A stretch of 30,000 nt of DNA from Oehlia diaphana. Its lineage: Eukaryota; Glomeromycota; Glomeromycetes; Glomerales; Glomeraceae. The translations under genes and the position numbers were made by a program. Position 1 is the first letter of the stretch, and every line of letters starts with the position of its first letter. Location: NCBI GenBank assembly GCA_003833135.1, contig QZLH01000183.1:40845-70844 (forward strand). The letters are read 5' to 3'. Below the pieces are notes generated by a model. It was not told the DNA's origin, made no database searches, and was given only the letters and a program-made list of their open reading frames with translations. Of the stretch, positions 9,101 through 19,266 are shown piece by piece.

Positions 9101-10170
9101 ATGAATAGATGGTTTTGTTTCTTGAATTGGAAATTTTAGGTTAAACTTTTTCGACTTGGCGTAATCACGCGAATGGTAAGTTGGATCAACAACGAGCATC
9201 AAATTGTGTTTTTGTTTGGATTACAATTGTCAAATTATGTTTTTTTTTCAAGTTATAGCATTAACTTCATAATTAAGATATGAGAAGCATTGGTATTGGA
9301 GCATTAATCCATCGATTTTTATTATTTGAATTATCGTTTGTCTTTAATTGTTTCACCAAATACAAGATTCATCTGGAGCGAATCAATCCCATCATTATTA
9401 TCTGTGAAAAAAAAGACATTTAAAATATGGAACAAGGAGATACGTAATTTTACGCGTTAACTCGGAAAAAGCAATCGTTGACTAAACTATCCGATTAAAC
9501 ACAAATAATAACAAAATTTTAATCTTTGTACTTTTAGACTTATCCTTCTAACATTAATTCAAATGGAATTTAAAGTTTAATTTACTATATTTTCAATTTT
9601 TGTAAAACAACGATAAAAGAATAAATGAATTTTTTGGACCAATAACCGGTTAATTGACCGGTAAAAAAATTGTTTACTCATGCACGACATAATTGTGGTA
9701 TACTACTTATACGAATAATTTGATAGGTTAGTGTTGATCTACATTACCGGATTTTACCAGTTTATGAAGATAACTTAACCTTGTAATCTAACCTTTTTCT
9801 TAATATCCATTTAACATACAAGTACTTGAGCAGAGATAAAGCCAAAACAACATTTTTGAAAAGTACAACCGCGCACTTACTCTGTGTATCTCTCGCTGAT
9901 AATTGAAAATAAATATTTTTTTATTTGAACCAAAGTTTCAAATGAATTGATGTAAAAAAAAAAGATTGGTCGGAGTTATATTAAAATCGATCAAAAAAAA
10001 AATTTGTTTTCAACTTTTATAGCGAAATTGTATTATAATATATAGAATAAATTTTTTTAAAAAAATGTTATTATTTATTATTTAATATTTGATATTATTG
10101 TAGTACTAGTGTAGTGAAATAAAATAAGTTTATAATAAATTTCATTGATATAGAAATTCATGAACTACTT
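9101..10170. other. Intergenic region between the transporter and dehydrogenase genes
   Basis: It holds the upstream region of the JEN-like gene and the 3' flank of the dehydrogenase, both on the minus strand. Apart from the ACCGGT palindrome at 9645-9662 and a weaker ACCGG...ACCAG match near 9746-9764 I see no structure and no gene. Confidence 0.55.
9645..9662. repeat. Near-palindrome ACCGGTTAATTGACCGGT
   Basis: An 18-bp near-perfect palindrome. Together with its left flank GGACCAATA it matches GGTCCAAA plus a perfect palindrome at 12088-12109 in direct orientation. The two copies lie on either side of the dehydrogenase gene, about 2.4 kb apart. It may be an end fragment of a dispersed repeat or a binding site. 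Confidence 0.55.
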
Positions 10171-11516
10171 TTAAAAATAACCTTTTTCTTTTAATAAATC
10201 AACCGAAAAATCCCAAAGTTTTTTACGCAATTCTTTATCCAAGGTAACTTTATTGGGTTCCCTTTCAGCACATTTATCAAAATATTTACCATTATCATTT
10301 ATATTAGAACAAAGAACAGGATACAATATATTAACTGCACCTTGTTCCCAAGATTCAGTATGATATTTCACAAATCGAACTATTAATTCTCCTTTCAAAT
10401 CATTAGATTTTAACAATTGTGTGTTCATTAAACCTGGATGAGCTGAACTTGATGTTATATCTAATTAAAAGAGAGAATGTTAAATAATTTAGGGATAGTG
10501 AATATATATAAGATAAATTTTATTAACTTACTTGAATTTAGATAACGATGAGCTATTTCATTACTAATCATAATATTCTAAAAAAAAAAAAGATAATAAT
10601 TAAGATTTGATTTTTTTTTAAAATAGAAATAAAAAAAAATTATAATAATATATTTTATTAATATTACAAACCATTATTTTTGTATAGGAATAATTAGTAA
10701 CTAATTCCTTAGTTTTTACAAGTAATAAATCATCCATATTTAAGTTATTATAATGATTTGTCACCGATGATGTAAATGAGATTTTTGAGGGAGAATCTGG
10801 AGTGGCAGATTTTTTTAACGTATCCAGTAATTTTATCGTAAGCAGAAATGGAGCCAAATGGTTAACCTATACGTAAAAGAAAAAAAAATAAGGAAATTAT
10901 TCAACAAAAAAAAAATTCTTTTAGAATATTAAACAAAATTTATTTTTGACCTGAAAATGTGTTTCTAAATTATCTTTTGTTCTTGTATCATTACTCAAAA
11001 TCAATGTACCTTTATAACAAAACATAACGTAAAAGAATACAATAATTAATAATTAAAATTAATTAAATGAGATCAGAATTTTATTAAATGACTTTTACCA
11101 GCATTGTTAAATAACATATGTAATTCTCCTACTTCTCTAATAAATTTATCAGTAAAATTAACCACACTTTGTAAATCAGCTAAATCTATATCCCAGATTT
11201 CAACATTATCAGAACTTCCATTTTGCTTTTTTATGTAATTTAATAAATTTGTTCCTTTTTGTTTATTACGAACTGGAATTATTAATCGTTTTGGATTGAA
11301 AGATGAAAGGAATCTTGCCATTTCTTTCCCAATCCCATCGGTTGCTCCAGTAAGGATTATTACTTTTCCTGATAAATCATATTTACCGAACTTATTACTT
11401 GGAACTATTTTACTAATCTGAGAATCTTTAAATTCTAGGTATATTTTAATTACATATACAAAGATGGTAATTAAAGCAACAATTAAAGCAGTTGAAAATA
11501 TGTATAAAAATTCCAT
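10171..11516 (-). CDS. Membrane-anchored short-chain dehydrogenase/reductase (retinol-dehydrogenase-like)
   Basis: Five exons join in phase to 335 residues: 11516-11099, 11009-10951, 10866-10672, 10577-10532 and 10460-10171. Residues 3-26 form an N-terminal membrane anchor. The Rossmann fold then shows the cofactor motif TGATDGIG (56-63), DIDLADLQSV (109-118), NNAG (137-140), the structural Asn in VNHLAPF (160-166), catalytic Ser in TSSV (191-194) and YSYTK (218-222) as YxxxK. SAHPGLMNT follows, as in retinol dehydrogenase and WWOX-type enzymes. All catalytic residues are present, so it should reduce or oxidise a lipophilic carbonyl or alcohol with NAD(P)(H), probably at the ER. The substrate cannot be inferred. 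One donor is unusual (GTTTGT after exon 3). The start at 11516 puts the anchor directly at the N-terminus, as usual for this group. Confidence 0.93.
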
Positions 11517-11540
11517 TTCTTTGTTTTTATTAAAAAAAAA

Positions 11541-11554
11541 GAGAGAGAGAGAGA
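11541..11554. repeat. (GA)n microsatellite in the dehydrogenase 5' flank
   Basis: Seven GA units follow an A9 run about 25 bases upstream of the dehydrogenase ATG. On the coding strand this is a CT-rich tract, which can serve as a promoter element in fungi. A T-only tract lies at 11587-11606. Confidence 0.6.
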
Positions 11555-12340
11555 TTATTAGATTTCTTTAAAATTTTAATTTGAATTTTTTTTTTTTTTT
11601 TTTTTTCATGAATTAATCTCACTTTATAGCCTCATTCTAAACAGAACTGCACAACCATAAACATTGAATATTCCGAAATTATGTACCACTCAACGCCAAT
11701 CACATTTTACCTGAATTTCACGTGCTCGATGATTTTTTTTCTTGACAATTATATTTTATTTAATTTTTATTTGTACTTTATTAATGCATAACAACTTTAC
11801 AAACAAAGGTTTCTTTCTTTATGAATTATTTAAAATAATAATATTAATACTACTATTGTATAATAATAAAAAATATATTAATATATTAATAATACAATGT
11901 ACTGTGTATTTTTGAATGAAATATTTTACTATGCAAAATTGGCATGAATTAAATGTTATAATGAAGTACCTTATAAGTGAAAAACATTCTTGAGATACAT
12001 TCTTTGCATTTAACCAATAAAGATAATCAACTCTTTTTTTTTTCTTTTTTTTTGCTCGAATTAAAGATTTTGGAAATCACTGGTCCAAAACCGGTTAATT
12101 AACCGGTTTATAAAGAATTTTTTTTGATCCTATTTTTAGTATTTCATTTAAATTATCGTGTAATTTTTTGAACAAAAATTTAAAAATTTCGCGCATTTTA
12201 AGTTAAATATTTTTTTTCAAAAACAAATTACGAGGAAAAATGATAATATTGCGTCATATATACAAAACCTCGAAAATTAATCGTAGCCGGCTAAATGGGT
12301 TTCACTAATGAATATTTGTTTATTATTCTTTTAAATGAAA
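11555..12340. other. AT-rich intergenic region
   Basis: Upstream region of the dehydrogenase, including CACGTG at 11719-11724. The middle is TA-rich (about 11830-11900). Only the palindrome at 12088-12109 stands out. No gene seen. Confidence 0.55.
12088..12109. repeat. Perfect 22-bp palindrome built on ACCGGT
   Basis: The core AACCGGTTAATTAACCGGTT (12089-12108) is fully self-complementary and extends one base on each side. It is much richer in C and G than its surroundings. It is related in direct orientation to 9645-9662. Confidence 0.75.
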
Positions 12341-12532
12341 TCATTTATGAATTTCTATAGAATATTCGATGCTTATTCCATGTTCATACCGTATCTGGGT
12401 CAAAAAATTTTCGCGTGTAAATCTGTTGATCAGCATAGAAATCTTTGCAACAATTCCATCTTGGTATTCCATAGTACAAGATGAGTTGAATGCTGAAGAT
12501 CCAATAGACCAACTTATAAACATCAATAACAT
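12341..12532 (-). CDS. Candidate small secreted protein, 63 residues, unproven
   Basis: MLLMFISWSIGSSAF at the N-terminus has the form of a signal peptide with a possible cut after SSA. About 48 polar residues follow (TMEYQDGIVAKISMLINR ... SIEIHK) with one cysteine. An upstream extension is conceivable: a mini-exon reading MVMEMQ near 12620 joins in phase to WNILPF across a GTATAA...TTTAAG intron of about 60 bp. An overlapping plus-strand frame (12369-12569) of similar length weakens the case. I do not recognise the family. Its composition is less AT-biased than the flanks, which is the main support. Confidence 0.25.
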   Translation of the reverse strand: MLLMFISWSIGSSAFNSSCTMEYQDGIVAKISMLINRFTRENFLTQIRYEHGISIEYSIEIHK

Positions 12533-12569
12533 GAATGGTAAAATATTCCTTAAACAAAATATTTTGTAA

Positions 12570-13367
12570 ATATAAACAAAAAATATCTTCTAATAATATT
12601 TAATTTATACCATTGCATCTCCATTACCATTATATATAATAACTAGTATATTAATCAGAGTATTTCTGATTTATATGATAATGGAAAAAGGAAACATAAT
12701 TAAATCACCAAAATCATCGCATTATTAATGAAATAACTATTGTATTTTATATGCTTCGTCATAATATTAAATCTTTTATTTAATAATCAAACAAATAAAA
12801 TATATAAATTCTTTGAATAACATATCATTGTTTGTTTATTTTATACATCTTATTTTTATGAAATGCATCTTTATATTACACAAAAAATAAAAAATAAAAT
12901 TGAAAATCTTGGTGGTGTAACCACCATGTAATCATATTTGGTGTGCCCAGGAGACAGGAAAAAAGTTAATGAAATGCATGCATTACGCAACTCATAAAGT
13001 GTGTAATGACAAGAATGACAAGATTAAAAAAAAAATTCCGTGAAGATTTAACTTAAAATAGAAATAACGTTAATTAAATTATGTATTTTCATGTAATACT
13101 AAATATTAATTGTTTCGATAACAATTTCACTTCACGAACATGAAACCATTTTTCTCTTTCTCTTATTATTATCTTGGGAACGTTAATAGTGTACGAATTT
13201 ATAAAAATATATTAATATTTACGTTAGAACTTTCGTTTTACGAGATACACGTTGCAACTGATCCATGCGATTACAATCTGCTATTAATAAAAGTCTTACG
13301 TTAATATACTAGATATTACTGCGTGTCGCACACCTCATTATACTCATCGAAAATCGGGTGAGAATGA
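12570..13367. other. AT-rich intergenic region
   Basis: Only small structures: GGTGGTGTAACCACC hairpin at 12910-12924 and a GCATGCATTACGCAAC word near 12975. No coding sequence that I can support. Confidence 0.5.
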
Positions 13368-13930
13368 TCATTTCGGCAATTCACCAAAAAATTGGCAAAA
13401 CAAAAGTTTATTTTTAAATAAAATACCGTATTTGCCCAAAAAATAAGCAACAAGTTTTTGCACATAATGCCGGCCTAGCTTTGGTAATGTGGGCCAAAAT
13501 TTGTTATAATGCGGGCCATGTTGCTTATTTTTGGGCAAATACGGTAATAAAATATCAAGACTATCCACATAATTCAAGACAAATATATCTAGAGATAGTA
13601 AATACATAATAAAATTAAAACTTTTGCATATAAACCAATGGTGATCAAGTGTTTGCTTGAATTGCTTTATTAACTGATCCAACTGATCTAACCTACTTGG
13701 ATGAACTACCCTGCAAAGTGATTGTATGGCTTCCAACGACTATACTAGTCCAACTAGGGTGCAGACTTTTTCTTTTTTAGCTACATCACCCATTAAGTAA
13801 ATGAAAGGACTGAAAGGTTGTAACAAATCCATTAAATTTTGATTAGCATTGTTGCCAGTATATCGACATCCATACCTCTCGTTCACCTTTTTTGCAATGG
13901 AATTCCAGAAAGTTTTTCAACTTCTTCCAG
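13368..13930 (-). pseudogene. Decayed ORF of unknown family interrupted in frame by a MITE
   Basis: Reading the minus strand from about 13930, one frame runs through KKVNERYGCRYTGNN, NQNLMDLLQPFSPFIYLMG and VAKKEKVCTLVGLV. It meets a single in-frame TAG (near 13740), then continues as SLEAIQSLCRVVHPSRLDQ and so on to the TGA at 13368. Within it lies a 121-bp MITE (13425-13545). The MITE and its 8-bp duplication add 129 bases, exactly 43 codons, without a stop. Before insertion the end would have read SLDILFKNKLLFCQFFGELP. The upstream limit is blurred by frame changes. It resembles a transposon ORF or an old host gene; I cannot name the family. Confidence 0.45.
13425..13545. mobile_element. 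121-bp MITE with long inverted repeats and 8-bp target duplication
   Basis: The left arm begins ACCGTATTTGCCCAAAAAAT. The right arm is its inverse complement, one A shorter, over about 28 bases. AATAAAAT occurs immediately left (13417-13424) and right (13546-13553). The interior is richer in G and C (GCCGGCC, GGGCC) than the surroundings. The size and 8-bp duplication suggest a non-autonomous hAT-like element. It shares the terminal ACCGTAT with the element at 15293-15608. Confidence 0.88.
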
Positions 13931-15292
13931 CAATTAAATAATGGTATTCCGTATTCATAGTTCCTTGGCCTCTGGTTGCTCAGTAACTCATGAAGCTTGA
14001 TATTATATAAATTATTATAAATTTTCTATATGAACATCTGCAATAACATTATTAATGTAACTTTATTACGACAGTTACATCAGTAAAGTTTGCACCTTTA
14101 CTGCCAATTAATGCATCAAATTTAGGTTGAGTAAGAGGAATTAGAAGGTTCCTTCTCTACAGTATTTTACCATTAGTACTTACATTATTAATATCTGAAA
14201 ATTCATAAGATCATTAATTTTCTCAGCCAAAGTTTTTAATTTATCAAAGCTTTAATTTCTGTCAAATGATATTGAAAATTCATACCACATATACTTGGAA
14301 GTGATCGCATCAAATATACTGTATAAATATAATTAAATTTTCACTCCTAAATAGAAATAAATTAGAAAATTAACGGACAAAAAATTATATTGATTAAAAT
14401 TTACAGTTAATACATACTATCTATAATTTAGCTTATATTGAAAAGTTTAGTTGACTATAAAAATGACAGTATTAATATTTTTGACGTAATGAACACTCAG
14501 ATTCTAGACTCATTTTTTAATACGAATTAATCATTTTTGTGATTACTACTCAAGTGCTATTTTTCATCTTAATTTCAGAAAATCAATTATTATTTTAATT
14601 GATATGAGGTCACATAGTTGTCCAAATTTTTTGTCATCTTTTTTATAATTTTGTTCTTGTACTATGTTTTATGTGTTAGAATATCAATTTTTTATTTTGA
14701 ATATAGAATCCACTTAAAAATATTGCACAGGAATAGAATTATAAATAATCTTCTATACTAATATTTGCAGATCATACAAGTCTATACTACCTATAAAAAT
14801 ATTAATCCAATATTAATTTTTTGATCATTGATAATCTGGATAGAATAGAAATAGATATCAATTACTGTATATGAATAAAATTAGCAAATGTAAGAAATGT
14901 AACATCAGCCTTATAAAGTTTTATAGAGACTTGTTGTTTGCATTCTGTTAAAACTAAATTCTTCAGAAATTCTGTATAAAAATATAGTTAATTAGTTTGC
15001 AAGTCCAAACATTATTTTATTGCAAATACATTACCACCGTTATGATGATAATGAGTATGATATAATCAGAGCCCTTTGGGCTATACTAATTTTTATCCTA
15101 GGTTCCAATTAGATTCGTTATATAATTAACTTAAATTTCATGTAATAATAGCAGAAGACATAGGTCTGGATAATTACAAATAATTACAAATCAAGAAATT
15201 CCAGTTGATTAATTAGATCTGGTTCACCAGCCAAATTAATAGAATTATTAGAAGCAAAAATTAGTATAATCATGACATCTATTGTACAATAT
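13931..15292. other. AT-rich DNA without recognisable genes
   Basis: The part next to 13930 still shows short coding-like pieces on the minus strand (NYEYGIPLFNCWKKLKNFLE near 13950) in shifting frames. The rest is stop-rich in all six frames. It looks like old transposon sequence eroded beyond recognition. Confidence 0.45.
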
Positions 15293-15608
15293 ACCGTATA
15301 TCGCGGGCCATAGTACCCCCCTATGCATAGTACCCCCCTTGAAAAATTTCATAGAATTGTATAGTACTCGGGGGGATATTTTACAATTATCTCGTGATCC
15401 AATGATCAGATTTGAGCGATCTTTTTTTTTATTTGATAGCACTCATTGAGCTCTTCAAAATAAAAAAATGATCGTTCAAATTGGACTGGTAGATCGTGAG
15501 ATATTCGCAAAAAACGGAATTTTTAGGTTTTGTTTAGTACCTGGGGGTACAGGGTCAAACCCCGATTTTTGCAAGATACCCGGGGTACTGTAGCCCACTA
15601 TATACGGT
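15293..15608. mobile_element. 316-bp inverted-repeat element with ACCGTATAT ends
   Basis: The left end ACCGTATATCGCGGGCCATA and the inverse complement of the right end ACCGTATATAGTGGGCTACA agree over about 22 of 27 bases and continue into AGTACCCC. The interior holds repeated AGTACCCC/GGGGTAC words (near 15310, 15329, 15365, 15537, 15584), a composition unlike the flanks. Only ATAT is repeated at both borders, so the target duplication is not certain. It is a MITE or another palindromic repeat of the same broad group as 13425-13545. Confidence 0.7.
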
Positions 15609-16318
15609 ATATGATATGGTTAATTATTAGCTATATTTAATAAGAATTAGGTACCATACTAACTATACTTGCCCATATCACAAAGGTCATATCATACTTA
15701 TTATCTATATTCTCAATAACCACAACCAAAAATAGTATACCTTATTTGCATAATCATCTTATCTTGAACATTTAACTTAATACAGTATTTTTGTTTAGGT
15801 TCAGGAGAAAATCTTATATCATAAACTCTGATAACTATCTTAGTAATAATTTTTTTAAATATTGTACTGCACACTTATCAACATTGTAACAAAAATTTTT
15901 AATAGCAGGAAGATAATCTAGATCAAGATAAAATTTGAGTTAATTAAATTAGCAAAGATATATAATTAAAACTTATCACAGCAATAATCATGAAATAATT
16001 CTTACTTAAAATTTTCAATTTTCATGTCAAAATTTTATTAAAGATGCTTAAAAAAATTATATGATTATACTAATATCAAATTGCACTCTTAAAATATATA
16101 TAAATACTTGATTGTTTTCTAAAGTTTTATAAAGACCATTAAATTAAATATTATAATCATTGTCTTCAGTAAGTAGTAAATGAATATAAATTTGAAAATT
16201 TAATGAAAATCATAAGTTTTTGCTATTTATAAACATGCTGATAGTCAATTCTAATGTAAATTAGTATATTATTAACAGTTAATTGACCACATATTCTTTT
16301 GCATTAGATTTTATTATT
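15609..16318. other. AT-rich DNA without recognisable genes
   Basis: No open frame of protein-like composition and no inverted or tandem repeat beyond simple AT runs. Confidence 0.5.
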
Positions 16319-16440
16319 TACCCCTCTTTAACTAACTTTAAGATTTTTTTAGCTGATTCAAGAGACACTATAATCTCTATAAAGTCATTGTAATAATAGC
16401 ATCACCATTAACTTCTTGATCTTTAAGGTGTTTATATGAT
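16319..16440 (-). pseudogene. Coding relic, possibly SAM-domain-like
   Basis: The minus strand reads LKDQEVNGDAIITMT, then after a stop and frame change EIIVSLESAKKILKLVKEG. The spacing of the hydrophobic residues and the L+xQEVxGxAxxxLT shape recall the middle and last helix of a SAM domain. Both stops and the shift show that it is not functional. The assignment is from memory of the pattern only. Confidence 0.3.
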
Positions 16441-17214
16441 TATTAATGTTGTTTCTATCTATTAAGTTATTTTAGCTGTCAGGAAAATACCAGTAGAATA
16501 ATAATTATTATTACTAAAAATTAATGGTATGATTCTGAAAGTTTAACTTTTAAATAGCATCATTAATGCAACTCCTCATTTCTTATCCTTTTACAACTTC
16601 AATACATGTTATAAATTTGCTTCATCAATATATTATAAAAATATTTAGCCTTTTATTATTGAAATTAAACTATTAATTAATACTCCAATTTTATATATAA
16701 TGAAGAGACTAAGTTTAGAGACTATTTCACCATTATTTTTTTTAATTTTTGTTGATCAGCTGCTTTAAGGTGCATTGTCTTCATACTTCATCAGTTATGA
16801 ATTCATTATAATCTGTTATAAAATATTGAATTCATTAGCAAGTTTCATTAAACTTGCAAGTTGCAACTGTATATATTCTATCATAAATTAAATTGTTGAT
16901 TGACTTTATCTTGAGTATGCCAATAAATAACTGTCCTTTTGAAATTTATATATGAATATGAAACTTCTCTTTAAACTATACTATATGAATTATATTAATT
17001 ACTATATTAATCATTTCAATCTTCAATCATAAGGTAGAATATTATGAATATATGGCTTAATATTTTCTTTAATATTTTATTGTAAATTTGGCCAATTAGG
17101 CAAGATAAAATCTTCGTTGCCTGAAATTTAATTGTCTGTCTCTTTTTTCACTTCTTGTACAGATTGTAATAAATCTAAAGTCTTTTGTAAAATCTAAGGG
17201 TCCTTCTCACCTTC
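16441..17214. other. AT-rich DNA without recognisable genes
   Basis: Stop-rich in every frame. It probably belongs to the same eroded block as the relics on either side. Confidence 0.45.
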
Positions 17215-17450
17215 ATCGAGTCAACACCAGTAACAAGCTAAACAAAACTATATGATAAATTCCATCCTGTTCAATACCATTCAGTACCATCAAACTAACC
17301 TTCATCACCTAATCCTTCAAGAGGTCATTCATCCTCCCTGCATCAGTCATCACTTCATCAATGATGCATTTTTAATCTTCATCACTTGCATCACATATGT
17401 GATCCAGATCTAATAACAGCTTAGTTTCCTTCAACAACTAGCATGAGAAA
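17215..17450 (-). pseudogene. Coding relic with several stops
   Basis: The minus strand reads ETKLLLDLDHICDASDED, stop, KCIIDEVMTDAGRMNDLLKD, stop, then VLNGIEQDGIYHIVLF in nearly one frame. Base composition is visibly less AT-rich than in neighbouring DNA. This is a decayed protein-coding stretch, likely from a transposon, of a family I cannot identify. Confidence 0.4.
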
Positions 17451-17861
17451 ATGCAAGAAGTCCTTTATACTACAGCCTTATAATTGAAGACCTTAAAACC
17501 AAAGTCTTGTCTATTTTGAGTCTTAAAGTCAAAGTTTTTGTCAGTTTTTTAATACAATTTTAATATCTGATATAATTACAAGATTAAATAAGATTAAATA
17601 GATTAAATATAATTTCACCTTTTCATTAAGTATTGCAGACTTTTATAATGTTTTTTTAACTAAAATTTTTTATATTTAATATAAAGAGTAAAATTATTTA
17701 TTTAATTCTATTATTACATATTTATTTAATATTTACATATAATTTCAAACTAACTAAATTCAAGTTTTTACACTTTTACAGTTTTGAAAAACTTGTTAAA
17801 TTCTAAAGTTTGAAATAAATGAAGAACTTGCATGTGAGGGTATATAATAAAAATCTTAGCG
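17451..17861. other. AT-rich DNA without recognisable genes
   Basis: AAGATTAAAT repeats near 17579-17605 and a strongly AT-rich middle; no gene seen. Confidence 0.5.
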
Positions 17862-18080
17862 GGGTCGCACAAATGAATATCCGTGACGAGTTAATACGCA
17901 GTCGATCACGTGCTATGAAGCTGCAGGTTGTTATCGACTTGCACATGTATTAAAAATTTTATTAGTTTTTATACTATGAGGTTGACTCTGAAGATTTAAT
18001 GAAAGATCATTGGGATAATTCATATTTCAAAGATGAATCACGTCTATTAACTGGTCACAAGCCGAAGGCGCTAGAATTTA
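17862..18080 (+). pseudogene. Exon-like relic
   Basis: On the plus strand MNIRDELIRSRSRAMKLQVV (from 17875) ends at a TAA after about 26 codons. A second coding-like piece YEVDSEDLMKDHWDNSYFKD follows from about 17976 and runs to RLLTGHKPKALEFM. The two could be exons, but no convincing donor-acceptor pair joins them, and the second has no terminus. The composition stands out from the flanks. Family unknown. Confidence 0.3.
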
Positions 18081-18165
18081 TGATTTTTACATACATTAGA
18101 ATTAATTTTTTTTAACATTTAAAGACATAATCAAAATCACGTTATATATATAAGGTATCATGAAT

Positions 18166-18350
18166 TATTTATTCGAATAATTCGAATATACTCGAATATT
18201 AAATAACTAATCGAATATTCGTGGAATATATTTGTATTTCTATTCAAATGATATTATCAATTTATTCGGATAAATTTATTAATATTATTCGAATACACCT
18301 TTAAATTAAATGAATACCCGAGTATATTCGTATATATTCGATTCCAAAGT
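18166..18350. repeat. Cluster of TATTCGAATA-type half sites
   Basis: ATTCGAATA, ACTCGAATATT, TCGAATATTCG, TATTCGGATA and ATTCGAATACAC recur within 185 bases on both strands, each a variant of the palindrome TTCGAA. The cluster has no coding potential. It may be a degenerate satellite or a group of binding sites. Confidence 0.5.
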
Positions 18351-18639
18351 CCAAATTTTTATACACTACCCTTATAATAATTATAGGGGTGACTTGGTAA
18401 AAAAAATGGAATGTTACCAAATGTGATGTGAATGACAATTTATCATACATAGAAATTCTTATTCGTTTAAAAAACAATATGTTGGTGATGAAATGGTATA
18501 ATTGAATCCATATTTTTTTTTTTTTTTTAAAAAAAAAAATTCATATTCAGAATTTCGAACCCGCGAATTGATAGGCAGGATTTTAATCAATAAAGAAAAA
18601 GATTTTTTACTAAGGTTTATAACCAATAACACAAAATAA

Positions 18640-18925
18640 TAAATTTAGAAGAGAAATTTGATTCGGATCAATCAGATTGAATTCTTTATCCGTTAGATCC
18701 GTTAGATGGTTAGATCCGTTAGATGGATTTTTACGTAGAAAAGATTTCCTGATGTATATCCAATAATACAATATATTAATAATGGATTTTTACGTAGAAA
18801 AAAATTTCCTGATATATATCCAATAACAACAAAATACAGTATTAATAAATATAAGAGAAATTTTGATTTGGATAATTCGAATTTAATTCTTTATCCATTA
18901 GATGAATTTTTAATCTAAATCGAAT
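18640..18925 (+). repeat. Local duplication of a roughly 60-65 bp unit with flanking repeats
   Basis: ATGGATTTTTACGTAGAAAA followed by TTTCCTGAT(G/A)TATATCCAATAA occurs at about 18723 and again at 18781. The outer sequence GAGAAATTTGAT...GAATTCTTTATCCGTTAGAT (about 18653) is matched by GAGAAATTTTGAT...TTTAATTCTTTATCCATTAGAT (about 18852). Between them GTTAGATCCGTTAGATG is itself doubled (18690-18725). This is tandem duplication, not coding. Confidence 0.7.
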
Positions 18926-19160
18926 TTCTCTCTTTTTCTATATTAAAAAAGGATTTTTAAATTTACTATAATAATATATTGGGATATAGTTTTGATTATA
19001 ATTGCCGAAATGTGCTCATCCGTTTATCCGTCAATCCGTGGATTAGAACTCAGAAACTGTAATAATATTATTAATAAAGAGTACATTTTAGAATTCTTAA
19101 TGGATCTTACATTATTACTATACGCACAAAATATTTGACAGTTTATCAATTAATTAATTG

Positions 19161-19185
19161 TACATACATACATACATACATACAT
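19161..19185. repeat. (TACA)n microsatellite
   Basis: Six tandem TACA units. Within the gene-free stretch 18926-20038 the only other structures are the AACCCG patch at 19226-19266 and homopolymers. Confidence 0.9.
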
Positions 19186-19225
19186 GTTATCCTCGGTATT
19201 TTATTACTGTAATGATAAATGACTA

Positions 19226-19266
19226 CTCTGATAACCCGAACCGAACCCGATAAACCCGATAACCCG
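19226..19266. repeat. Degenerate AACCCG repeat patch
   Basis: GATAACCCGAACCGAACCCG continues into ATAAACCCGATAACCCGG. The motif is like, but not equal to, the common telomere repeat AACCCT, and it sits far from any visible end. It is more C-rich than anything nearby. Confidence 0.55.

Noticed and set aside
15043..15080. TATGATGATA as a C box of a snoRNA
   Set aside because: No matching D box or terminal stem is found at a suitable distance.
15248..15442. 64-residue minus-strand frame
   Set aside because: It crosses the border of the inverted-repeat element at 15293 and has no protein-like features.
18540..18620. Minus-strand GCGGGTTCGAAA, like a tRNA T arm
   Set aside because: The T stem does not pair, and no D arm, anticodon stem or acceptor stem can be drawn around it.
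19226..19266. AACCCG patch as telomere sequence
   Set aside because: The unit is not a regular AACCCT array, it is only about 40 bases long, and it is flanked on both sides by ordinary DNA.
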